Below, one piece after another: positions 62,101-64,000 of a stretch of DNA of 64,000 nucleotides. Origin of the DNA: Apostichopus japonicus (lineage: Eukaryota > Echinodermata > Holothuroidea > Aspidochirotida > Stichopodidae); the NCBI RefSeq assembly GCF_037975245.1, contig NC_092570.1, positions 5,399,001 through 5,463,000 on the forward strand. Direction: 5' to 3'. The notes below the pieces were generated by a model, which ran no database searches, had not been told where the DNA came from, and was given only the letters and a program-made list of their open reading frames with translations. Position 1 is the first letter of the stretch. Every line of letters starts with the position of its first letter. Both the position numbers and the translations under genes were made by a program.

Positions 62101-63502
62101 AGGGGAACGCAGTAATACTACTCGGAAAGCACCATCCAGTCAAACACTCAGTTGGTTTAGGTGGCATCTGGAGGCGAGTTATACAAAATGCTGGCGCCTA
62201 AATTTTATTTGTTTTGACGCTAATTAGGTTCATTTCATTGGGACACACTTGTCCAAATGATAATCCTGTTGTGAGCTACTGCACCTATTGGTGCACTAGT
62301 CGTAAGTCTAAACTTCAGTATGCCGACCCCCTTAGTATATTTTGCAAACATTATTTTGTCTAAAGTTTTTTACATCTCCCTTCCTTTCTGTACAGATGGC
62401 AAGAATGGATCCTCAGAACCTTGAAAACTCACTACCAACTTCAGGTCACGGAACAAGTGTTAATAGGACGCCGCAGCAGATGCTGACTGTTTCACAGCCA
62501 GGGAATTCGTCAAGGATAAGTGATAACATCATGACCAGCGTAGCTGGAGCCACCTTGAATATGGGTGTCGGTCAGCCCTTGATGAATGGACTCCCGGGGG
62601 GTGCGGTAATGTCCCAGGGGGCATATAATCCTAGTAGTACTGTGGCAGATGAACACCATGCTCAGAGCATCGCGTGCAGCGTAGCTGGGACGGATGCCAT
62701 GAATCATGTCTTTAATGTCGCCAAGTCGCACGGTCTACCTCAAACATTCGATACCCAGGCTGTAGGGTCGTTAGCCTCGTCCCTCGGTCCCATTTCATCA
62801 TTAAAGCACCCCGGTGGGCCCATTACATCTTTCAGTAAGCCCCTTCAGTCCTTGCCCAGCGTCGTCAACTCTGGTCAATCCCAGGCGACTATTCTACCAG
62901 TTCAAAACCCCGTGGACTTTCCAGCGCCAAACGTGGTGGCTCCTCAGAATCCAGACATACCACAGAAGCTGGCCGAGTTCCACCGGTCCAGGTCGGGGAC
63001 CGGAGAACAGAGGGCAATGTTATCACCTCAGGAAATTGCAGACAATATGTTGGCTCAGCTGTCCAGTGCAGCGGACTCGACGCCGCCGCCAAGTAGAACC
63101 ACGGCGAGTTCGCAGTACAGCGGTACCTCCCCGCAGAGCCAGAGTCCCAGTCATAGTGGGGGAGGTGGCAATGTTTTAAACGGTGGAACTCTCTCCGGTG
63201 GGTCGTTGTTGGACAGCCACCCGTCATCACTTTTTAAGACCCCTTTACCGGTAAACAATTCTCACGAAGCATTCCAAACTCATGCTGGTGAAGGGGATGA
63301 AGACCTAGAGTCGAGGTCGCACAGCAGCCACGGTATGCCGGGGTCTTCGCCTCTCCTCACCAACCATCATGCTGCAAGCCAATCCCTAAGTGCCCAGAGT
63401 AACGGAATCATCGAGAAGAGTCCTGAGAGACTGTCGGGTCTTCAGATGAACGGTGACATCGATATGTCAAACCATCTCGATGAAAATAGTCCCTTCAGAC
63501 CC
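7086..63502 (+). CDS. KDM6A: Histone H3K27 demethylase UTX/KDM6A, internal part (12 exons)
   Basis: This is a split gene. Exons at 7086-7135, 10285-10343, 46084-46259, 49749-49783, 52307-52400, 53957-54182, 55949-56080, 58309-58437, 59686-59779, 59923-60114, 60995-61297 and 62396-63502 join into 2597 nt with no stop. The product is recognised by its TPR array (for example [40 protein letters not shown]) and by the post-TPR signature [19 protein letters not shown], both nearly identical to vertebrate UTX. UTX family proteins are nuclear Fe(II)/2-oxoglutarate dioxygenases that remove di- and trimethyl marks from H3K27 within MLL3/4 COMPASS complexes. The TPRs are a protein-interaction module, and the catalytic JmjC domain is C-terminal. 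Here the N-terminus and the JmjC domain are outside the window, so catalytic residues cannot be checked. All introns are GT-AG. Identification is very secure; the unseen ends are inferred. Confidence 0.97.
7888..8032 (-). repeat. Repeat A copy (antisense)
   Basis: CTCTTACCTGTCCGAAGTCT, CGCACTTTCCTCCTCTACCT, AATATTTTAGCACCGTGCCC and a C-rich run. Reverse complement of the sense consensus, followed directly by a second antisense copy. Confidence 0.8.
8058..8178 (-). repeat. Repeat A copy (antisense)
   Basis: TTACTTCACTCACTCTCGTA, TCTGTCTCC, GCACTCCAATCTACCTAGCC, AACTGGTAACATTCTTGCAC and C-rich runs. A second antisense copy in tandem with 7888-8032; the CTTACCTG donor complement is mutated here. 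Confidence 0.7.
8322..8412 (+). repeat. Repeat A copy (sense)
   Basis: GCGGGGGGCACAGTGCTAAA, ATGTTACCAACTTTTG, AGGTTAGGTAGATTTAGTGC and GAAGACAGGTAAGTATCAC. The donor-like ACAG/GTAAGT is a perfect consensus. Confidence 0.8.
8916..9098 (+). repeat. Dispersed direct duplication, copy 1
   Basis: From GATCTCTAGAAAATGTCACT to GATTCATGTACT, this aligns with 9534-9710, sharing for example AAAAAATGTGTTCATGTTTG and GAAAGTTATTCA.GGATGACA. About 90 per cent identical by eye. Confidence 0.85.
9362..9450 (-). repeat. Repeat A copy (antisense, partial)
   Basis: CTCTTACCTGTCTCCGATCT, TCAGCACATTCCCCTTCTAC and TTAACCTTATTACTTC; the element then breaks into a G-run. Only the splice-donor half is preserved. 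Confidence 0.7.
9534..9710 (+). repeat. Dispersed direct duplication, copy 2
   Basis: Second copy of 8916-9098, about 0.6 kb downstream in the same orientation, with small indels in the GGGTGGGTG run. A repeat A fragment sits between the two copies. Confidence 0.85.
9745..9905 (-). repeat. Repeat A copy (antisense, near full length)
   Basis: TTTACTTCGCTCCTCTCTTA, CCTGTCTCTCACTCCACGTC, CAACTACACATTGGAACATT, TTAGTATGTGCCCTCACTCC and CTGCCGAATCTACCATTC. The flanks shared with 6720-6760 and 8000-8060 show that the family extends past the donor motif. Confidence 0.8.
10285..10343 (+). CDS. KDM6A: KDM6A exon b (TPR, first helix)
   Basis: Acceptor TGTAG and donor GTAAGT flank [19 protein letters not shown] plus two bases of a Trp codon. 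This is the first helix of the next TPR (UTX: AAFLYGLGLVYFHYNAFQW). The frame leaves in phase 2, completed by the G at 46084. Confidence 0.97.
11430..11465 (+). repeat. Repeat A fragment (sense)
   Basis: Only the donor end is clear: GAATGTGAGAGGAGACAGGTAAGTT. The upstream 90 bp resemble the family only loosely. Confidence 0.5.
11466..13722. other. Intronic DNA with small tandem repeats
   Basis: It includes a two-copy 40-bp tandem repeat (11667-11751, unit with CCATGGTACT and CTACCCCACCCCATCATCT), a reversed SINE tail (12331-12402), and short ORFs that resemble nothing. The hairpin CCAGACCAG/CTGGTCTGG lies near 13533-13556. Confidence 0.5.
12331..12402 (-). mobile_element. 3' end fragment of tRNA-derived SINE
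   Basis: A (TATG)n run is followed by TAGATCCTCCTGCAAGCAGG. It is the reverse complement of the 3' end of the SINE at 20157-20412 (CTGCTTGCAGGAAGATCTAA plus (CATA)n tail). The body and tRNA head are missing. Confidence 0.7.
13723..13802 (+). repeat. (ATA)n-TATAGCGC repeat
   Basis: (AAT)n head, GACTTATATAGCGCCAAATC, then GCTCAAGGCGCTTTACAAAG. GCGC-flanked short repeat of the type also seen at 2849-2912; the two GCGC boxes form a short imperfect inverted pair. Confidence 0.7.
13827..13920 (+). repeat. Two-copy tandem duplication, unit about 46 bp
   Basis: GTGAAAAAAATGGTTCTAAG ATCTTCATTGTTAGC occurs twice in a row, with GTCATTGTTA between. The copies are identical over about 36 bp, so the duplication is recent. 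Confidence 0.85.
13921..15187. other. Intronic sequence, no gene seen
   Basis: Unassigned DNA. The part from about 14990 to 15160 (GGTTGGTGTGTGTATGTG, GCGATAACTCAACATTGGAG) looks like the leading part of the repeat B block that follows, but this is a weak judgement. Confidence 0.45.
15188..15515. repeat. Repeat B (GGGCCC-rich) locus 1, with tandem flanks
   Basis: GCAATAACTC...CAACCTTAA occurs at 15190 and again at about 15427, each followed by GTTGGTTAATA.CTGGTACA. Between them lies a T/G-rich core with TTTGGGCCATTTGAG, GCTGGGTGGGCCCAAATTTT and ATTTCCACCTC. The core and GTTGGTTAATAGCTGGTA recur at 28460-28735, defining a dispersed family. Confidence 0.8.
15516..15640 (+). repeat. Two-copy tandem duplication of CCTGTTGGGCTCTTGTT
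   Basis: GTAGTGCCTGTTGGGCTCTT at about 15569 and GTAGTACCTGTTGGGCTCTT at about 15606, each followed by TCTAAAAG. A minor local duplication. Confidence 0.7.
15641..17614. other. Intronic sequence, no gene seen
   Basis: AT-rich and unassigned. No ORF here resembles a known protein. Confidence 0.5.
17615..18665. mobile_element. Foldback element with about 170-bp inverted repeats
   Basis: The left arm (about 17630-17803) contains TAAGTCTGTAGTATACTTTG, GGTTCAATTCTGGTTGCATG, CAATGACATGGTTGGAAGCA and CTCACTATATTACGCC. The right arm (about 18481-18652) is its reverse complement, with roughly 90 per cent identity by eye. About 0.68 kb lies between the arms, including minus-strand ORFs with no recognisable domain. 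It fits a non-autonomous DNA transposon. The arms fade into weaker similarity at their outer ends, so exact termini and target duplication could not be fixed. Confidence 0.75.
18666..20156. other. Intronic sequence, no gene seen
   Basis: Unassigned DNA with a C-run near 20013-20022. I see nothing else. Confidence 0.5.
20157..20412 (+). mobile_element. tRNA-derived SINE
   Basis: The head is tRNA-like: GGAGTG at about 20157-20162 can pair with CACTCC at about 20216-20221, a box A (TTAGCTCAGTGG) follows, and a box B (AAGTTCGAGTC) lies 30-40 bp later. The anticodon stem does not pair, so it is a tRNA derivative, not a gene. The body contains GACTTCGGTCAGCTTGCAGC and CTTGCTTGCAGGAAGATCTA, and the tail is (CATA)n. 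Head, body and simple repeat tail are the layout of a pol III SINE. A partial antisense copy of the tail is at 12331-12402. Confidence 0.8.
20413..22929. other. Intronic sequence, no gene seen
   Basis: AT-rich DNA with long homopolymers: C at 21606-21622, G at about 21738-21754, A at about 22570-22588. None of the ORFs here resembles a known protein. Confidence 0.5.
22930..23379 (+). repeat. Recent tandem duplication, 227-bp unit, two copies
   Basis: Copy 1 (22930-23156) and copy 2 (23157-23379) both start GCATCAAATAACCTGTTAGG and end GTCAGTAAACCCTAAG. They differ only by a couple of substitutions (TCAAGTAGG versus TCTAGTAGG, AAATCTAAAC versus AAATGTAAAC) and by the length of a G-run. Confidence 0.95.
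23380..23775. other. Intronic sequence, no gene seen
   Basis: Unassigned. It contains a G-rich stretch near 23653-23677 (GGGGGAGGGGATGGGGAGGG), which could form a G-quadruplex. Confidence 0.5.
23776..23821. repeat. (AT)n microsatellite
   Basis: About 23 uninterrupted TA units. It sits exactly at the 3' end of the antisense SINE, as expected of a simple-repeat SINE tail that expanded. Confidence 0.95.
23776..23949 (-). mobile_element. tRNA-derived SINE (antisense)
   Basis: Read on the minus strand, 23949-23886 looks like a short tRNA. Acceptor GCGTCCA pairs at six of seven positions with TGGAGGC. The anticodon arm TCCGC/GTGGG encloses a seven-base loop TTAAAAA, and the T arm CCGGG-TTCGAAT-CCCGG is perfect. 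The D arm is too short for a working tRNA. The body TTTTTCAACTCACTACAAAT and the (TA)n tail follow. A body fragment with the same TTGTAGTGAGTTG recurs at 24186-24222. Confidence 0.7.
24186..24330 (-). repeat. SINE tail fragment plus imperfect AT microsatellites
   Basis: GAAATTGTAGTGAGTTGGAA matches the body next to the SINE at 23776-23949, flanked on both sides by TATATA runs that continue to about 24320. Confidence 0.6.
24331..27547. other. Intronic sequence, no gene seen
   Basis: AT-rich, with a short (CA)n at about 25110-25121, a T-run near 26152-26161, and repeated GCTGCTGTATTGTAAC phrases at 26600-26720. No coding sequence recognised. Confidence 0.5.
27548..28205. mobile_element. MITE-like element with about 100-bp inverted repeats
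   Basis: The left end is ACAACGAGGTAAATGAATCT and the right end is its reverse complement (AGATTCATTTACCTCGTTGT). The arms (27548-27645 and 28101-28205) also share GTACCATGTATGGAGGGTCA and GTTCCAGGGTGGTACTA. AAAACA lies just outside both ends (27542-27547 and 28206-28211), a possible 6-bp target duplication, though low in complexity. The 450-bp interior has no ORF of note, so the element is non-autonomous. Confidence 0.8.
28456..28740. repeat. Repeat B (GGGCCC-rich) locus 2
   Basis: GTTGGTTAATAGCTGGTATG opens it. Degenerate sub-repeats follow, of the form TTTGGG..CAT.TGGGCCC (for example GGGCCGGGTGGGCCCAAACT, ATCTGGGCCCAAATTTTTGG). ATTTCCACCTC matches locus 1 at about 15340. The many ORFs on both strands arise from the repeat. 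Confidence 0.8.
29185..29457 (+). pseudogene. THAP zinc-finger coding fragment of a transposase
   Basis: The frame opens after a TAG at 29185-29187 and reads [12 protein letters not shown], then [19 protein letters not shown], then [14 protein letters not shown], ending at TGA 29455-29457. The spacing C-x4-C, then FxFP, W and CxxHF is the C2CH pattern of the THAP DNA-binding domain. There is no ATG before the first cysteine, the C-terminal AVPTIF-type box is absent, and no RNase H-like catalytic part follows, so it is a relic. A domesticated exon is possible but unsupported. Confidence 0.7.
29680..30919 (+). mobile_element. hAT-like non-autonomous transposon
   Basis: The ends CAGGGGCGGGATT and, inward from the right, CATGGGCGGGATT differ at one base. 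The same octamer CGAATAGG flanks it (29672-29679 and 30920-30927), a perfect 8-bp target duplication. An 8-bp duplication and CA-starting GC-rich ends fit the hAT superfamily. Inside, CTAAGCGGAGCGCC.CATCGGTTGGC occurs twice (about 29730 and 29981), and there is a G-run near 30484-30500. No transposase frame was recognised. It sits inside the TTAA-flanked element, so it inserted later. Confidence 0.8.
31882..33599. other. Intronic sequence, no gene seen
   Basis: Unassigned DNA. A segment near 32036-32170 (GTGGGTGTCC repeated, GGGGGCCC) is somewhat GC-rich but has no recognisable identity. Confidence 0.5.
33600..33690 (-). repeat. Repeat A copy (antisense)
   Basis: CACTTACCTGTCTCCACACA, CTGCACTTTCGATTTACTG and TTGTTTTAAAACCTGGACCC. 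The donor-complement half is well preserved. Confidence 0.75.
33935..34012 (-). repeat. Repeat A fragment (antisense)
   Basis: CACTACCTAACCTGACTGAA, TTGGTATCATTTTAAGATTG, CGCCCCCCCATTGACCCACT. Only the poly-G half of the element is present. Confidence 0.7.
34195..34266 (-). repeat. Repeat A fragment (antisense)
   Basis: GTTTACCTGTCTCCTCACAA, CATTTGCACCCTGGCTCTAC and GACCTGGTAACCC. Short copy with the CACTT block altered. Confidence 0.65.
34267..39764. other. Intronic sequence, no gene seen
   Basis: AT-rich DNA with a G-run near 35487-35500, a T-run near 38320-38331 and an irregular (TATATC)n at about 37874-37916. No recognisable coding sequence or element. Confidence 0.5.
39765..39905 (-). 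repeat. Repeat A copy (antisense, degenerate)
   Basis: ATACCTGTCTTCAATATCAC, TTTCACTTTCTCATCCAGCC, AACATTAAGTATTATGCATC and CACTGACACCCACATTGTCT. It follows the consensus order with many changes. Confidence 0.55.
39906..41330. other. Intronic sequence with a GC-palindromic patch
   Basis: At 40237-40254 the sequence ATATCCGTCGACGGATAT is a perfect 18-bp palindrome, within a CpG-rich patch. A (CT)n run lies at about 41316-41333. Otherwise unassigned. Confidence 0.6.
41331..46083. other. Distal part of the giant intron, no gene seen
   Basis: It includes a two-copy 22-bp tandem (CAATACCTACTACCACTTTTGT at 41631-41674) and a diverged duplication with CCCTGAGTTTGGTATTTTT at about 44827 and 44932. 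The intron ends with a T/C-rich tract and TCTATAG before the exon at 46084. Confidence 0.55.
46084..46259 (+). CDS. KDM6A: KDM6A exon c (TPR helices)
   Basis: Completes the Trp codon and reads [20 protein letters not shown], then [20 protein letters not shown] and [18 protein letters not shown]. It ends the TPR begun in the previous exon and encodes a full further TPR. It leaves in phase 1 (A) before the donor GTAAGT. Confidence 0.98.
47089..47132. repeat. (TA)n microsatellite
   Basis: About 21 uninterrupted TA units followed by TATTTATCAG and irregular ATATAT phrases. Confidence 0.95.
48970..49060 (-). repeat. Repeat A copy (antisense)
   Basis: CCTCTCTTACCTGTCTCCTG, GGCACTCAGTTCTACCGTAG, CCAATAACATTTTTGCACTG. 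Donor-complement half intact. Confidence 0.75.
49430..49555 (+). repeat. Repeat A copy (sense, degenerate)
   Basis: GGGTCATTGGGGGCGCTGTG, ACCAGTGGTTAGGCCAGAGT, GAGACGGGTAACAATATTTG and CGTAAATATCTAAACTAGTA. The first donor-like motif is mutated (ACGGGTAAC); the second (TAGTAAGT) remains. It ends about 190 bp before the 35-nt exon. Confidence 0.7.
49749..49783 (+). CDS. KDM6A: KDM6A micro-exon d (35 nt, TPR first helix)
   Basis: Acceptor TTTTGCAG and donor GTAAGT enclose 35 nt. With the A from the previous exon it reads [12 protein letters not shown] (vertebrate UTX: IQFHIAHLYETQ). Removing it would shift the frame, because 35 is not a multiple of three. It ends in phase 0. Confidence 0.96.
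49784..52306 (+). other. KDM6A intron, 2.5 kb
   Basis: GT-AG intron. An AT microsatellite begins about 60 nt after the donor (49839-49862); a possible repeat A remnant lies at 50770-50855 and G-runs near 51866-51879. No gene inside. Confidence 0.85.
50770..50855 (-). repeat. Possible repeat A remnant (antisense)
   Basis: CTCTTACACTGACTCGGCAA, CTTACGTGCTTTCTCATCTA, AAAAGTTAGTAACACTTGAC. The order CTTAC.CTG / GC.CTTTCTCATCTAC / GTAACA is kept, but identity is low. Confidence 0.4.
52307..52400 (+). CDS. KDM6A: KDM6A exon e (TPR)
   Basis: Acceptor TCCTACAG, then [20 protein letters not shown] and [11 protein letters not shown], ending with G of a Gly codon before GTAAGT. It finishes one TPR and starts the next (UTX: HSAKEAYEQLL...VLQQLG). 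It leaves in phase 1. Confidence 0.97.
52401..53956 (+). other. KDM6A intron, 1.6 kb
   Basis: GT-AG intron; GC-skewed patch at 53275-53400 with C- and G-runs on either side and an A-run at 53419-53429. No gene inside. Confidence 0.85.
53957..54182 (+). CDS. KDM6A: KDM6A exon f (TPR repeats)
   Basis: Acceptor TTGCAG, then [60 protein letters not shown] and [15 protein letters not shown]. It covers the rest of one TPR, all of the next, and the start of a third. The [14 protein letters not shown] block is the most conserved TPR segment of UTX. It leaves in phase 2 (GG) before GTAAGC. Confidence 0.99.
54183..55948 (+). other. KDM6A intron, 1.8 kb
   Basis: GT-AG intron ending in CATCTTCTTCTTCTTCAG. 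It holds C- and G-runs near 55448-55456 and 55587-55595. ORFs on either strand at 55354-55675 match nothing known. Confidence 0.85.
55949..56080 (+). CDS. KDM6A: KDM6A exon g (TPR)
   Basis: Reads [20 protein letters not shown], then [20 protein letters not shown] and SQP, and is virtually superimposable on vertebrate UTX. A longer ORF covering the same bases in another frame (55810-56268) is not real. The exon leaves in phase 2 (CG) before GTAAGG. Confidence 0.99.
56081..58308 (+). other. KDM6A intron, 2.2 kb, with minisatellite
   Basis: GT-AG intron with a C-run near 56167-56177 and the 137-139 bp minisatellite at 57201-57868. It ends in a long T/C tract and TTTTGCAG. Confidence 0.85.
57201..57868 (+). 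repeat. Minisatellite, unit 137-139 bp, about 4.9 copies
   Basis: AGTCATGTGATTAGTGTGAA (or a one-base variant) starts at about 57225, 57362, 57501, 57639 and 57776, giving steps of 137, 139, 138 and 137. Other landmarks in each unit are CACTGCTGTAAGAATAATC, TCTTGTCATTGCGAGTTATT and ACTGTGCAAT.CTTGAATGAA. Units are about 90-95 per cent alike by eye. There are no spacers, so this is not CRISPR-like. Confidence 0.95.
58309..58437 (+). CDS. KDM6A: KDM6A exon h (end of TPR array)
   Basis: Reads (R)[20 protein letters not shown], then [20 protein letters not shown] and QN, followed by AA of a Lys codon before GTGAGT. It contains the second helix of the last TPR and a capping helix (UTX: AARIKYLQAQL..LPQ). 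It leaves in phase 2. Confidence 0.97.
58438..59685 (+). other. KDM6A intron, 1.25 kb
   Basis: GT-AG intron. A small degenerate tandem repeat of GAATTGCAACC (about 58567-58622) lies 130 bp after the donor. Nothing else seen. Confidence 0.85.
58567..58622 (+). repeat. Short tandem repeat of GAATTGCAACC
   Basis: Five degenerate 10-13 bp units: GAATTGCAACC, GTATTGCAACC, GAATTGCAACT, GAATTCCAACC, GATTGCAACT. Confidence 0.8.
59686..59779 (+). CDS. KDM6A: KDM6A exon i (post-TPR signature)
   Basis: Reads (K)[20 protein letters not shown], then [11 protein letters not shown], before [25 protein letters not shown] is a signature of UTX/UTY after the TPR array, with unchanged spacing here. It ends in phase 0. 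Confidence 0.99.
59780..59922 (+). other. KDM6A intron, 143 bp
   Basis: The shortest intron in the window (GTAAGG...TTTGCAG), between two phase-0 exon ends. Confidence 0.95.
59923..60114 (+). CDS. KDM6A: KDM6A exon j (Pro-rich, lysine-rich tail)
   Basis: 64 codons, both ends in phase 0: [20 protein letters not shown], then a Pro/Gln/Asn stretch, ending [14 protein letters not shown]. The basic end looks like a nuclear localisation signal. I know no close vertebrate counterpart, and as a phase 0-0 exon of 192 nt it could be skipped without a frameshift. The donor (AAG/GTAAAG) is weaker than its neighbours, and the frame stays open for 33 codons past it, to TGA at 60214-60216. Confidence 0.9.
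60115..60994 (+). other. KDM6A intron, 0.88 kb
   Basis: GT-AG intron; the first 102 bases are open in the exon frame (to TGA at 60214). No repeat or gene seen. Confidence 0.88.
60995..61297 (+). CDS. KDM6A: KDM6A exon k (Gln/Pro-rich and conserved helix)
   Basis: 101 codons, phase 0-0. [20 protein letters not shown] is followed by Gln/Pro runs ([19 protein letters not shown]), then [17 protein letters not shown] and [18 protein letters not shown] with WVMQEHQKQ. The last part aligns with UTX [21 protein letters not shown], a predicted helix in an otherwise disordered linker. Donor is CAG/GTATGT. Confidence 0.93.
61298..62395 (+). other. KDM6A intron, 1.1 kb
   Basis: GT-AG intron ending in a T/C-rich tract and TGTACAG. 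No gene or repeat recognised. Confidence 0.9.
62396..63502 (+). CDS. KDM6A: KDM6A exon l (large exon, disordered region)
   Basis: 369 codons, phase 0-0, from [19 protein letters not shown] to DENSPFRP before GTAAGT. The sequence is rich in Ser, Gly, Pro, Asn and Gln, has no domain, and is poorly conserved in sequence, as is the corresponding single large exon of vertebrate UTX. In vertebrate UTX this region is known to be intrinsically disordered and to support condensate formation. Short candidates for conserved motifs are [19 protein letters not shown] (helix-like) and the acidic [11 protein letters not shown]. The exon starts with ATG right after the acceptor, but it continues the upstream frame. 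Confidence 0.93.
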
Positions 63503-64000
63503 GTAAGTCGGACCTTGAAATTTTCAAGTCATATTTAACGATTTATCCATTGATTAGTTACTTGTCTTTAGATTTCACAATGGAAGATGAGAAATTGAAA
63601 CAATAAAATTTTAATCAGATAGCCACCATCTTTCAACAAGTGTCCCTTTCTCCCTCTCCCTCTTAGAGGACCATTGGGGGGGGGTGGCGAGGTGGAGGAT
63701 GTCTTATATGTAAATATCTAACTTTTTCCATATTCGCTATTTTCTTTTACTGTTTCATTAATCATACCAAGTAAATACCCGAATCTGTCATGCCATTTTG
63801 GTTTCGTATCCGAGCCTTGATTAGCCAAGCCTGTTTTCATATTTAACCAAACCTTCCGGCTGTACCTACTCGTATGCACTTTTACGATGGTGTTACTTCT
63901 GGTGCCATCTCGATAGATATTTTCAGCTTCCAGGTGACGTGTCAAAAAGGCTCAGATTTATCTACGACTCGTTTCATCTAATCGAAGAGATTTTTCTCGA
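63503..64000 (+). other. KDM6A intron, start (continues past window)
   Basis: Begins GTAAGT. Contains a G-run near 63676-63684; no exon found before the window ends. The next expected exon encodes the segment leading to the JmjC domain. Confidence 0.85.

Overview
This is eukaryotic, intron-dominated nuclear DNA from an animal, most likely a marine invertebrate deuterostome. An echinoderm is my best guess, from the protein's closeness to vertebrate UTX and the kinds of transposon debris present; the species is not determined. One gene is certain: an internal part of the H3K27me2/3 demethylase KDM6A/UTX on the + strand. Twelve coding exons between 7086 and 63502 splice at GT-AG borders into one uninterrupted frame of 865 full codons. 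They encode half of one TPR, seven full TPRs, the linker after the TPRs, a lysine-rich segment, a Gln/Pro/His-rich segment with a conserved helix, and most of a long disordered region. The start codon and N-terminal exons lie upstream of the window. The JmjC and zinc-binding domains must lie downstream of 64000.

Layout: 1-7085 is the upstream intron (or 5' flank). Two small TPR exons follow at 7086 and 10285. A giant intron of 35.7 kb (10344-46083) comes next, then ten exons in the last 18 kb, separated by introns of 0.14 to 3.5 kb. No second protein-coding gene could be supported.

The introns are full of mobile and repetitive DNA. The main items are: (i) a dispersed family of about 130-160 bp, here called repeat A, with about 18 copies in both orientations, each carrying a 5' splice-site-like ACAG/GTAAG in its sense strand; (ii) a TTAA-flanked transposon of about 3.0 kb at 28849-31881 with a decayed THAP zinc-finger coding fragment (Kolobok-like), itself interrupted by a 1.24 kb hAT-like element with a perfect 8-bp target duplication; (iii) foldback elements at 1695-1837, 17615-18665 and 27548-28205; (iv) two tRNA-derived SINEs (20157-20412 on +, 23776-23949 on -) plus 3' fragments; (v) a GGGCCC-rich repeat seen twice; (vi) a 137-139 bp minisatellite at 57201-57868, several recent tandem duplications, AT microsatellites and many long G or C homopolymers.

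I found no intact novel system. The most useful leads are the splice-donor-carrying repeat A, the nested THAP/hAT transposon, and the lysine-rich UTX exon whose frame stays open into its intron.
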